DNA from: Clostridium aestuarii
GTDB taxonomy: Bacteria; Bacillota; Clostridia; Clostridiales; Clostridiaceae
Direction: 5' to 3'
Assembly (NCBI RefSeq): GCF_026735135.1
Contig: NZ_JAPQER010000002.1
Location: forward strand, 620,001 to 684,000
DNA length: 64,000 nt
Shown here: piece by piece, positions 45,526 through 54,137 of the stretch
Layout: the number at the start of each line of letters is the position of its first letter
How positions within the stretch are numbered: the stretch's first letter is position 1
The notes under the pieces: model-generated
Told to the model about the DNA's origin: nothing
What the model saw: the letters and a program-made list of their open reading frames with translations, nothing else
Database searches by the model: none
Made by a program: the position numbers and the translations under genes

Positions 45526-46522
45526 CTGGAATTTTTCCTCCAATGGATTTTGGATTACTTTTATTTAGAATACTATAGAATTTTTCTAAAGAATCCTTTC
45601 CATCCTGTGAACTAATAAATACTATATTACATTTAGGAATAGCCTTTTCTGCTATTGCTGCCTTTAAAATTATGCCATTTTTCTCTATAAGCTTACCTGC
45701 TTCTGTTTTGTTACTATTTACAAAATCTATAGATTTCCTATATCTATCTAAAAACTCATCTACATCTTTTCCTCTTTTATCAATAAAATCTTTTCTACAT
45801 ATTAACGTTCCCATAACTAATTTACTATTTGCATCTGATACCTTTTCCCATTCTTTTGTTAAATCTAATTGAATTTTTAAATCTTTATTTTTCATTTTTA
45901 CTGTAGTCACAAAAGGTTCTGGTAATACTGCTATTTCAACCTTTTTTGAAGCAACAGCAGTTGCTAAATCACTATGATGCATTTTATATTCGATTTTAAC
46001 ATCTTTATCAGGCTCTAATCCATTTTTCTTTAATATATAATTCAAAACGTACTCTGGAACAGCTCCTTTTCCACTAGCATACAGTGTCTTTCCTTTTAAA
46101 TCTTTTATGCTCTTTATTGTATCACCATTTTCAACAATATGTAAAACACCTAAAGTATTTATACCCACTAGCTTAACTCCACCCTTTGTTTTATTATATA
46201 AAACAGCTGCTGAATTAGCTGGTACTGCTGCTACATCAAATTCTCCATTCACAATTTTAGGAACTATCTGGGTAGGTGAATTAAACATAGTGATATCATA
46301 ATCATCCTTATTTTCTTCCATAAGCTTAACCAGCCCCATACCTGTAGGACCTTTTAATGCAGCTATTTTGATTTTTTCTTTTTTATTCTCCTTATTAGCA
46401 TCATCCATACTACTTTTACTTTCTTTATTAATATTTTCTATTTTATTTGAACAACCTACTGCAAACAAAGTAGAAAATACTAATGTTAATGCCATAAATA
46501 CTATCGCTACTCTCTTATTCAT
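45488..46522 (-). CDS. NitT/TauT-type ABC substrate-binding lipoprotein
   Basis: 344-residue binding protein with a lipoprotein signal (lipobox FAVGC, Cys24) and Asn/Lys-rich linker. The fold resembles SsuA/ThiY-type proteins: IKIAALKGPTGMGLVKLMEE, NGEFDVAAVPANSAAVLYNKTKGG, IKDLKGKTLYASGKGAVPEYVLNYILKKNGLEPDKDV, VEIAVLPEPFVTT. AGGAGG is 8 nt before the ATG. The ligand cannot be assigned (sulfonates, pyrimidine thiamine precursors and others are possible); no riboswitch or catabolic gene hints at one. Confidence 0.9.
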   Translation of the reverse strand: MNKRVAIVFMALTLVFSTLFAVGCSNKIENINKESKSSMDDANKENKKEKIKIAALKGPTGMGLVKLMEENKDDYDITMFNSPTQIVPKIVNGEFDVAAVPANSAAVLYNKTKGGVKLVGINTLGVLHIVENGDTIKSIKDLKGKTLYASGKGAVPEYVLNYILKKNGLEPDKDVKIEYKMHHSDLATAVASKKVEIAVLPEPFVTTVKMKNKDLKIQLDLTKEWEKVSDANSKLVMGTLICRKDFIDKRGKDVDEFLDRYRKSIDFVNSNKTEAGKLIEKNGIILKAAIAEKAIPKCNIVFISSQDGKDSLEKFYSILNKSNPKSIGGKIPDENFYYTSKKTN

Positions 46523-46630
46523 AATATTTGCCTCCTGTATTTAAGTTTGAAATAAAACAAGCATTTTGTTACTTTCATACATTATTGTACCACTATTTTT
46601 CAGTTTTTTTAATAATATACATAGACAAAT

Positions 46631-48151
46631 TTATTTTTCTTCTAACACCTTATAAACTTTTTCTTTTATAAATATTTCGTACAGTTCTGAATCTAAATAA
46701 CCTCTTTCAACTTCACTTTTTAAAATATTCAAAGCTTTGTTTACATCTAGAGCCTTTCTATATGCTCTATCTCTTGCTGTAAGTGCTTCAAAAATATCTA
46801 AAATTGTAAGCATCCTTCCTTTAAATGAAACTTGTTCTTTTTTTAGTTTAAAAGGATATCCTGTACCATTGCATTTTTCATGGTGAGAAATAGCTATACT
46901 TCTTACATTTTTTAAATTTTCCACCCAATTAATTTTTTTCAGTATTTGATCTGTGTAGATAACATGTTTTTCTATATGTTTTCTTTCCTCCTGTGTTAAA
47001 TTTCCTCTTTTAATTTTAAGATTCTTAAATTCAAAATCATCTATTAATAATTTCAATTCACCATCATAATCTTCATACTTAACCTTTTTAATTTCTTCAA
47101 GTTTTTCTTCTTCTTCTTCAGTTATATATCCTTTTGTATTAGTTTGTACTATAAAATCTAAATACTCATCTAATTTATTATAAATTCCTTTTTCTTCTTC
47201 ATTTATTAAATTTTTAAATTCTTTAATTTCTAAATTCTTTTTAATAAATTTAAATCTATAAATAATACTTCCAATTCTATCATTTGTTAGTCTATTTTTC
47301 TTCAACAATACATTTTCTGATATACCAATTTTTCCAATATCATGTAGTAGTGCTGCATAATAAAATTCCATTAACTCCTCATTAGAAAAAACATAATCTT
47401 TATAACTACCATAATCTACATTATTAATAGATTTTGCAAACCTTAAAGCAAGAATTGCAACCCTTTTAGAGTGACCAGCAGTCTCTGGATTTCTAGCATC
47501 AATAGTAGCTACCATAGTTTCCATAAAAGATTTAAATAACATTTCTATTTTTTCATACAATTTAACTCTTTGAAACAATACTGCAACTTGGGAAGCTATA
47601 GAAATAACCATCTCTGCTTCTTCATTTTCATAAGGTATTATATAATTTTGAAAATCATCTTCACTGTTAAGCTTCTTATTATAATCCTTTTTTTTGTTTA
47701 TAATTTGAAGAATACCTATTACATTTCCTTCAAAATCCTTCATAGGTACAACTAACATATTAATTGTTTTATAGTTAATAATTTTATCAAAGCTGTCATT
47801 ATATTTTAAACTTAATTCTCTTGGAATTTCTTTTACATTTTTTAAATTTAAATAATCTCCAGTATAAGCAGCATATCCCGCTATACTATTCTTATCTACA
47901 TTTAATGCAAATTCTTTAAATTTAATTTCTCTTGAATTATTTCTTGTTATTGCAAATTTTAGAATTTTTTTCTCTTCCTTTTCTTCAACAGTGTATAAAC
48001 TTCCTGCATCACTTTTTGTAAATTCCATGGCGAATTCTAATATACTTTCAAGTAATTTATATGTATCTTTTTCTTGTGATAAAGCCATTCCTATTTTGTT
48101 TAATTGCATAATTGTATATTTAAGTTTATTTATAGTTTCATTATTATTCAA
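46631..48151 (-). CDS. GAF-HD-GYP cyclic di-GMP phosphodiesterase
   Basis: 506-residue cytoplasmic enzyme. GAF sensor at residues about 25-195 (LLESILEFAMEFTKSDAGSLYTVE, MLVVPMKDFEGNVIGILQIINKK), then HD-GYP: ETAGHSKRVAILALRFAK, YYAALLHDIGKIGI and ISHHEKCNGTGYPF with the GYP as G-T-G-Y-P. An extra charged segment of about 100 residues lies between HD and GYP motifs (roughly residues 285-400), longer than in most members. HD-GYP enzymes cleave c-di-GMP to pGpG or GMP. TTG start at 48151 with GAGGTG five nt upstream. It follows the beta-lactamase-fold gene by 28 bp, so the two form an operon. Confidence 0.9.
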   Translation of the reverse strand: MNNNETINKLKYTIMQLNKIGMALSQEKDTYKLLESILEFAMEFTKSDAGSLYTVEEKEEKKILKFAITRNNSREIKFKEFALNVDKNSIAGYAAYTGDYLNLKNVKEIPRELSLKYNDSFDKIINYKTINMLVVPMKDFEGNVIGILQIINKKKDYNKKLNSEDDFQNYIIPYENEEAEMVISIASQVAVLFQRVKLYEKIEMLFKSFMETMVATIDARNPETAGHSKRVAILALRFAKSINNVDYGSYKDYVFSNEELMEFYYAALLHDIGKIGISENVLLKKNRLTNDRIGSIIYRFKFIKKNLEIKEFKNLINEEEKGIYNKLDEYLDFIVQTNTKGYITEEEEEKLEEIKKVKYEDYDGELKLLIDDFEFKNLKIKRGNLTQEERKHIEKHVIYTDQILKKINWVENLKNVRSIAISHHEKCNGTGYPFKLKKEQVSFKGRMLTILDIFEALTARDRAYRKALDVNKALNILKSEVERGYLDSELYEIFIKEKVYKVLEEK

Positions 48152-48179
48152 GGTTTCACCTCTTACTCTTCAAAGTTAT

Positions 48180-48905
48180 TTAATATTCATTTTCTACCAA
48201 ATTAAAACCATATTCTAAAGCTTTATTAAAGTCAAATTTTTCATTAAAATGCATACAATAAACCCTTTGTCTATAGCTTAGTTTTATATATTTGGATAAT
48301 TTATTTATATACAAGTGAGGATTGTCTTTAAAATCATAACTACACGTATCTTGATATAAATAATCAATTTCATTATTATAAAATCTATTTAATATATACT
48401 CACTTATTTCTGAAGAATCTCCACTAAAGTATATTGCTTTATTATTATAATTTAAAACATATCCATAACACATTAAATTCTTAACATGTTCAACTTTAAT
48501 AGGTTCAATAACAATATTAAAATCCTCTGTTTTTATATTGTATATTTCTTGTTCATTTATTAAAAAGTATACCTCCTCACTCATACCTACTAAATTTAAG
48601 TATTGTTTTATCTGTTGAATATTTGGATAAATTATATTTACCCTTTTCTTTAAAACATAGTAACAATAGGCTATTAAATCACCTAAAGAACCTATATGAT
48701 CCGAATGCATATGTGTAATCAAAACAATTATATAATCTGCCCCATCAATTAATTTATTTTTAATAATTTTGCTAAAAGTCCTACTTCCACAATCAATTAA
48801 CAATAGAGACTTACCTTTTTTTATATAAGCATTATTATTTCCATATCTCACATTAAATGCACTGCCGCATCCAATAAATTTTAAAACCCCTTTATATCTT
48901 CCCAT
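48180..48905 (-). CDS. Metallo-beta-lactamase-fold hydrolase
   Basis: 241-residue MBL-fold protein, with GCGSAFNVRYGNNNAYI, LLIDCGSRTF, zinc-binding LITHMHSDHIGSLGD, central IEPIKVEHV, IYFSGDSSE and C-terminal YCMHFNE. It resembles phosphodiesterase-type members (RNase Z-like or cyclic-nucleotide-type), not antibiotic beta-lactamases, but lacks a defining clue. GGAGGAG four nt before the ATG at 48905. Upstream partner of the HD-GYP gene. Confidence 0.85.
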   Translation of the reverse strand: MGRYKGVLKFIGCGSAFNVRYGNNNAYIKKGKSLLLIDCGSRTFSKIIKNKLIDGADYIIVLITHMHSDHIGSLGDLIAYCYYVLKKRVNIIYPNIQQIKQYLNLVGMSEEVYFLINEQEIYNIKTEDFNIVIEPIKVEHVKNLMCYGYVLNYNNKAIYFSGDSSEISEYILNRFYNNEIDYLYQDTCSYDFKDNPHLYINKLSKYIKLSYRQRVYCMHFNEKFDFNKALEYGFNLVENEY

Positions 48906-49020
48906 GAAACTCCTCCTGTAAATCAAACCCTATTTATAATAAGTTACAGATTAAACTTTTTTATAATTTTACTATTGAGTACTTTTTAATAAAGTTTTTA
49001 TAATATAAAATTAGAATAAT

Positions 49021-49052
49021 GAGCAATTATATAATTAACTATATAATTGCTC
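49021..49052 (-). terminator. Terminator after the FecR repeat-protein operon
   Basis: GAGCAATTATAT (49021-49032) with ATATAATTGCTC (49041-49052), an 8-nt loop, about 80 bp past the stop at 49132. On the minus strand ATTATTCTAATTTTAT follows, a weak U-tract. Confidence 0.55.
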
Positions 49053-49131
49053 CTTCATTTTGTCTAAATTATTGTTTTAAATAATTCTAAAAATTAGATA
49101 TTACTTTTTCAGCACTGTATAAATTAAAACA

Positions 49132-52100
49132 TTATGCTGGATCCGGAATTGGTAATTCACGATTAATCATATCTGAAATATATAATATGTAGCTCTCATT
49201 CTTATATATAGCTACTATATAAATTTTATACTCTCCATAAGGAATATGATATTTATAATTATGATTACTAAGTGACCAAAGATTTAAAATTTCTCCATTA
49301 GCCATTATATCATTTAGGCCATTAATAACTTCATTAGAAGAAGATTGGACTGCTCCCACTTCAAATGTAATATCATTATCATCTTCTACATGAAATTCAA
49401 TATATCCACTATCTGTGTCTATAATTATATTATCAACAGTTATTAAATTCAATTCATTAACCGAATTGTCTGTCACATATTTAACTTTAATATTATCATT
49501 TTCACTTGCACTTATAGAAATAGTATTATTAATTAATTCATGTTTTATCCAACCATTATCTCCAATCTTTACCCATATATTATTTATATTATCAGTATTA
49601 TTTAACAATTCGATCGACCAACGATTTGCTTCTTTCTTAACTACTCCATCATAACCTAAGTGAGAATATTTATCGTTATTACTCATTGTTAAAGTAGTTA
49701 TTTTCCCACTTCCATGCCCTCCTGATTGTAATACTGCTTTAACTCTTACCTTAATATCTATTATATCTACACTAACTGATAATAATTCTTTGGTTTCAAA
49801 ATCACTAATATCTTTCCAACTTCCATTATCAATCTTATACTCCATAGTACTATCTGCCCCATTAATACTAATATTTCCATCCACATTAGCCTGTAAATTT
49901 ACAATTGGTGCCTCTATTACATTTGGTACAATAAATTCATATCTTTCACTTTCATTTTCATCAGGTTCTGTTAATGAAACATAAGCAGTGTTTAAAGTAT
50001 CAAATATATTTGCTGATATTGATATGCTGCTTGAAGTCGTGCTTTCAATATTAATTGTTCCTATATTATTTCCACCTATGCTTGAATCATATAAAGTTAC
50101 TACTGTTCCAATTGGTATTATTCCTGTTGTATTATCTACAATTAAATTATCTTCTCCTTCTGCATTGTTAACTACTAATATTGCTGCTAATCTATCAGCT
50201 TCTGCTTTTGTTTTTGATGCTACTACTTCTGATACTGCTGTATCAAATGCTTCTTTGATTGATTTTCTATCTGGAAATGCTGGTTCTGGTCTTAAGGCTA
50301 GTACCTTTTCTGCTACTTTTAATTTTTCTTCATATGTTAATGTTCCATAATCCATTCCAAAATCCAACTCTAAAAGTCCTGATTCCAATGCCACCTTCAT
50401 ATCATAATCATTATTTGCACTATTTACTGTTGCTTGCCCTTCAACAGTCATAATGATATGATTTGTAAATTTTTCAGAAACATATACCAAATATTTCTTA
50501 TTTTCATACTCCGCAATAATATATGCTTTCATTGTTGACATATAGGTTTCCTTACATCTATAATTACTCTGATACTCCACAACATCATTTAAGTACTCTG
50601 CAAAACCAATGCCACTATTTTGATTAACATAATCATCTACATCTTGTGCCGTGTTAATTGTAATATTATCGTATTCAAGCTCTTCTGGATCTATCCCTGC
50701 TATATAAAATTTAACTTCATTATTTAGATTATCCATACTAAATTCAATGTAATTATCATATGGCTTTGGTGCTATAACTGTATTATCAATTGCTAATAGT
50801 TTTAATTCATCAATTAAATTATCTGCAACACATTTAACTCTAATATTTTCAGTTGTATTTATAGAAACCTTATTATCAATTAATTCATATTTTGTCCAAT
50901 CATTATCTCCAATTTTTACCCAAATATTATTTAAATTATTAATGTTATTTAATAATTTAACTGTATAAATCCCCGTTTCTTTTTTAACTACTGCACCATA
51001 CATTATCTGAGAGTCAACACTGTTATTCTTCATAACTAAAGTTGTAATTTTCCCACTCTCATTTCCACCTTCTCCTGCTTGAGCCTTTACTCTTACATTA
51101 ATGTTTATCAAAGCATCCGTATTTCTTAATGCTTCATACATACTAAATTGACTAATATCATTCCAACTTCCATCACCTATTTGATACTCCATAGTACTAT
51201 CTGCCCCATTAATGTTAAGATTTTCATCAGAATCAATTTGTAGATTTACTATAGGTGCTTCTGGTTGTTGTTGTTCTTCTAATACTTCTGATACTGCTGT
51301 ATTAAATACTGTTTGTATTGCTCCTTTATCGTCATATCCTTCTATTGATCTTGAACTTAATACTTTTTCTGCCACTTTTGTTTTTTCTGTTGCTTCCATC
51401 GCTGTATATTCATTTCCTAAATTCAATCCTAAATCTTGTGATTCTATTGCTGTCTTCATTTCTTCTGAACTACTTGCATTATTCACTGCTGATACAGCTG
51501 CTGCTAATTTTTCTGCTTCTTCTTTTTGTCTTATTTCTTCTTCTTTTTCTTTTATTACTTCTGACATTGCTGTATTAAATACTGTTTGTATTTCTTCTTT
51601 ACCTGCATATCCTTCTGAAGATCTTGAACTTAATACTTTTTCTGCTACTTTTGTTTTTTCTGTTGCTTCCATCGCTGTATATTCATTTCCTAAATTCAAT
51701 GCTAAATCTGCTGATTCTATTACTGTCTTCATTTCTTCTGAACTATTTGCATTATTTACTAATAATACAGCTGCTGCTAATTTCTTTGCTTCTTCTTTTT
51801 GTCTTATTGCTTCTTCTTTTTCTTTTATTACTTCTGATACTGCTGTATTAAATACTGTTTGTATTTCTCCTTTATCAGCATATCCTTCTATTACTCTTGA
51901 ACTTAATACTTTTTCTGCTACTTTTGTTTTTTCTACTGCTTCCAATGTTTCATAATCATTTCCTAAATTTAACCCTAAATCTATTAATTCTATTGCTATT
52001 TTCATTTCTTCTGAACTATTTGCATTATTTACTGCTAATACAGCTGCTGCTAATTTTTCTGCTTCTTCTTTTTGTTTTACTTCTTCTTCTCTTTCTTTTA

Positions 52101-54120
52101 TTACTTCTGATACTGCTGTATTAAATACTGTTTGTATTGCTCCTTTATTGGCATACCCTTCTATTGATCTTGAACTTAATACTATTTCTCCTACTTTTGT
52201 TTTTTCTGTTGTTTCCATTGCTGTATATTCATTTCCTAAATTCAATCCTAAATCTACTAATTCTATTGCTGTCTTCATTTCTTCTGAACTACTTGCATTA
52301 TTCACTGATAATACAGCTACTGCTAATTTTTCTGCTTCTTCTTTTTGTTTTACTTCTTCTTCTTTTTCTTTTATTACTTCTGATACTGCTGTATTAAATA
52401 CTGTTTGTATTGCTCCTTTATCGGCATACCCTTCTATTGATCTTGAACTTAATACTATTTCTGCTACTTTTGTTTTTTCTGTTGTTTCCATTGCTGTATA
52501 TTCATTTCCTAAATTCAATCCTAAATCTACTGATTCTATTGCTGTATTCATTTCTTCTGAACTACTTGCATTATTCACTGATAATACAGCTGCTGCTAAT
52601 TTTTCTACTTCTTCTTTTTGTTTTACTTCTTTTTCTTTTTCTTTTATTACTTCTGATACTGCTGTATTAAATGCTGTTTGTATTGCTCCTTTATCGGCAT
52701 ATCCTTCTATTGATCTTGAACTTAATACTATTTCTGCTACTTTTGTTTTTTCTGTTATTCCCATCGCTATATATTCATTTCCTAAATTCAATGCTAAATC
52801 TTGTGATTCTATTGCTATCTTCATTTCTGCCCAACTACTTGCACTATTTACTATTGATACAGATATAGTATTTTCATCTGGTATAGTATTTTTATCTGGT
52901 GTAGTATTTTCATCTGGTATAGTATTTTCATCCGGTGTAGTGTCTTCATCTGGTGTAGTGTCTTCATCTGGTGTAGTGTTTTCATCCGGTATAATATTTT
53001 CATCCGGTATAGTATTTTCATCTGGTGTAGCATTTTCATCTGGTGTAGCATTTTCATCTGGTGTAGCATTGTTATCTGGTGTAGCATTTTCATCTGGTGT
53101 AGCATTGTTATCTGGTGTAGCATTGTTATCTGGTGTAGCATTTTCATCTGGTGTAGCATTGTTATCTGGTGTAGCATTTTCATCTGGTGTAGCATTGTTA
53201 TCTGGTGTAGCATTTTCATCTGGTGTAGCATTGTTATCTGGTGTAGCATTGTTATCTGGTGGTGGATTATTATCTCTATCATTTGGTGCTGTATATTGTC
53301 TTATAGGAACACTTATTTTATACTGCTGTTCTTCCTTTTTATCATTCTCTTCTTTCTCCTGTTTCTTCGTTTCTATAACTTCTTCTATTCCTTCTAATAA
53401 TTTTGAATCTATTTTTTCTGAATTTTCCTTAACTATTTGAAGTATAAATAAATCTAATGATTCCTTAGTTATTTTCTTCATATCTAGATTTTTTTCACCA
53501 TTCACTTCCGAATCCACAACCATATGTTCATTCTTTTCTAATACATTTTGAATTTCCTTAACAACCTTATTTTTATTATCAGTAATATTTATTGATGTAC
53601 TAGTGCTAACAATTCCTTCTAACACTCCAACATCAATATTATTTTCAGTAAAATTCACATAAAATTTTGTCCCTCTTACTCCCATTACTGTAGAAGAAGC
53701 TTTTATTTCAAATTTACTTGCTCCTTTTAACTTTTTTTTAATATCTGCCCATATTTTACCCGACCAAAGTCCTATTGATGTTTGCCCTTCAGACTCATCT
53801 CCAGATAGTTCACTCAAAGTTAACTGATTATTTTCTGAAATAACTATTTGTTTATCATCATCTATTAAAAGTGTTACTTGTGAATTTTCATCTACAACTA
53901 TACTATTTCCTTCTACTAAACTCATCCCTTCAAAAACATCAAATGGGCGTTCACCACCTTGTATAAATACTTTTGCATTACCTTTAAGCTTAGTAATTTG
54001 AGCACTTCTGTATTCCTTTGCATATATTGTTTTTCCCGAAAATATACCAACTATAAAAACTGCTATACTCATTTTTGCAACTAACTTTTGCATTCGTTTT
54101 TTAAATTTATATTCTGCCAA
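49132..54120 (-). CDS. Giant secreted FecR-domain protein with hexapeptide and 91-residue repeats
   Basis: 1662-residue protein, TTG start with AAAGGAGG upstream. Order: signal peptide (about 1-34, ending TIYA); FecR domain (about 36-170: NAKVFIQGGERPFDVFEGMSLVEG, SIGLWSGKIWADIKKKLKGASKFEIKASSTVMGVRGTKFYV); charged linker; 22 hexapeptides of the x-x-P-D-x-N type (about 285-417); six 91-residue repeats (about 420-955: VNNASSSEEM, LNLGNEYTAME, EKTKVAEIVLSSRSIEGY); an Ig-like unit opening APIVNLQ...GADSTMEY (about 965-1190); a diverged seventh 91-residue copy (about 1230-1300); a second APIVNLQ unit (about 1400-1610). No LPXTG, SLH or C-terminal helix is seen, so its anchoring is unknown. Last gene after the CHASE2 cyclase and NHL genes. 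Confidence 0.88.
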   Translation of the reverse strand: MAEYKFKKRMQKLVAKMSIAVFIVGIFSGKTIYAKEYRSAQITKLKGNAKVFIQGGERPFDVFEGMSLVEGNSIVVDENSQVTLLIDDDKQIVISENNQLTLSELSGDESEGQTSIGLWSGKIWADIKKKLKGASKFEIKASSTVMGVRGTKFYVNFTENNIDVGVLEGIVSTSTSINITDNKNKVVKEIQNVLEKNEHMVVDSEVNGEKNLDMKKITKESLDLFILQIVKENSEKIDSKLLEGIEEVIETKKQEKEENDKKEEQQYKISVPIRQYTAPNDRDNNPPPDNNATPDNNATPDENATPDNNATPDENATPDNNATPDENATPDNNATPDNNATPDENATPDNNATPDENATPDENATPDENTIPDENIIPDENTTPDEDTTPDEDTTPDENTIPDENTTPDKNTIPDENTISVSIVNSASSWAEMKIAIESQDLALNLGNEYIAMGITEKTKVAEIVLSSRSIEGYADKGAIQTAFNTAVSEVIKEKEKEVKQKEEVEKLAAAVLSVNNASSSEEMNTAIESVDLGLNLGNEYTAMETTEKTKVAEIVLSSRSIEGYADKGAIQTVFNTAVSEVIKEKEEEVKQKEEAEKLAVAVLSVNNASSSEEMKTAIELVDLGLNLGNEYTAMETTEKTKVGEIVLSSRSIEGYANKGAIQTVFNTAVSEVIKEREEEVKQKEEAEKLAAAVLAVNNANSSEEMKIAIELIDLGLNLGNDYETLEAVEKTKVAEKVLSSRVIEGYADKGEIQTVFNTAVSEVIKEKEEAIRQKEEAKKLAAAVLLVNNANSSEEMKTVIESADLALNLGNEYTAMEATEKTKVAEKVLSSRSSEGYAGKEEIQTVFNTAMSEVIKEKEEEIRQKEEAEKLAAAVSAVNNASSSEEMKTAIESQDLGLNLGNEYTAMEATEKTKVAEKVLSSRSIEGYDDKGAIQTVFNTAVSEVLEEQQQPEAPIVNLQIDSDENLNINGADSTMEYQIGDGSWNDISQFSMYEALRNTDALININVRVKAQAGEGGNESGKITTLVMKNNSVDSQIMYGAVVKKETGIYTVKLLNNINNLNNIWVKIGDNDWTKYELIDNKVSINTTENIRVKCVADNLIDELKLLAIDNTVIAPKPYDNYIEFSMDNLNNEVKFYIAGIDPEELEYDNITINTAQDVDDYVNQNSGIGFAEYLNDVVEYQSNYRCKETYMSTMKAYIIAEYENKKYLVYVSEKFTNHIIMTVEGQATVNSANNDYDMKVALESGLLELDFGMDYGTLTYEEKLKVAEKVLALRPEPAFPDRKSIKEAFDTAVSEVVASKTKAEADRLAAILVVNNAEGEDNLIVDNTTGIIPIGTVVTLYDSSIGGNNIGTINIESTTSSSISISANIFDTLNTAYVSLTEPDENESERYEFIVPNVIEAPIVNLQANVDGNISINGADSTMEYKIDNGSWKDISDFETKELLSVSVDIIDIKVRVKAVLQSGGHGSGKITTLTMSNNDKYSHLGYDGVVKKEANRWSIELLNNTDNINNIWVKIGDNGWIKHELINNTISISASENDNIKVKYVTDNSVNELNLITVDNIIIDTDSGYIEFHVEDDNDITFEVGAVQSSSNEVINGLNDIMANGEILNLWSLSNHNYKYHIPYGEYKIYIVAIYKNESYILYISDMINRELPIPDPA
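50180..50430 (-). repeat. Diverged seventh copy of the 91-residue repeat
   Basis: Encodes VNSANNDYDMKVALESGLLELDF and LKVAEKVLALRPEPAFPDRKSI, clearly related to the six tandem repeats but separated from them by a 220-residue Ig-like unit. It shows that the larger block (repeat + Ig-like unit) was duplicated before the tandem expansion. Confidence 0.8.
51265..52858 (-). repeat. Six tandem 273-bp repeats in the FecR-protein gene
   Basis: Period 273 bp (91 codons). Each unit encodes a charged helical segment with VNNASSSEEMKTAIE, LGLNLGNEYTAM, EKTKVAEIVLSSRSIEGYADKGAIQTVFNTAVSEVI and a Glu/Lys-rich linker EKEEEVKQKEEAEKLAAAVL. The last unit is cut short at EEQQQP. High DNA identity between units 2 and 3 points to recent duplication or homogenisation. 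Confidence 0.9.
52868..53264 (-). repeat. 22-copy 18-bp tandem repeat (Pro-Asp-Asn hexapeptide stalk)
   Basis: 22 units of 18 bp, mostly encoding ATPDNN or ATPDEN, with a drift to TIPDEN and TTPDED at the C-terminal end. Unit length is a multiple of three, so copy-number change keeps frame and only alters stalk length. No spacers exist, so it is not a CRISPR array. Confidence 0.93.
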
Positions 54121-54137
54121 TAAATTTTTCCTCCTTT

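Noticed and set aside
52868..53264. CRISPR-like tandem repeat
   Set aside because: 18-bp units are contiguous with no spacers, lie inside a reading frame and encode a regular hexapeptide; no cas genes nearby.
51212..53440. Long plus-strand open frames (247 and 430 codons) opposite the repeat-protein gene
   Set aside because: They are the reverse reading of the 273-bp and 18-bp repeats, which happen to lack stops in that frame. No ribosome sites, low-complexity Leu/Ser-rich products.
49132..54120. FecR protein as part of an iron-dicitrate sigma-factor system
   Set aside because: No FecI-type sigma factor or TonB receptor is present, and the organism is a Gram-positive type; the FecR domain here is used in a different, secreted context.
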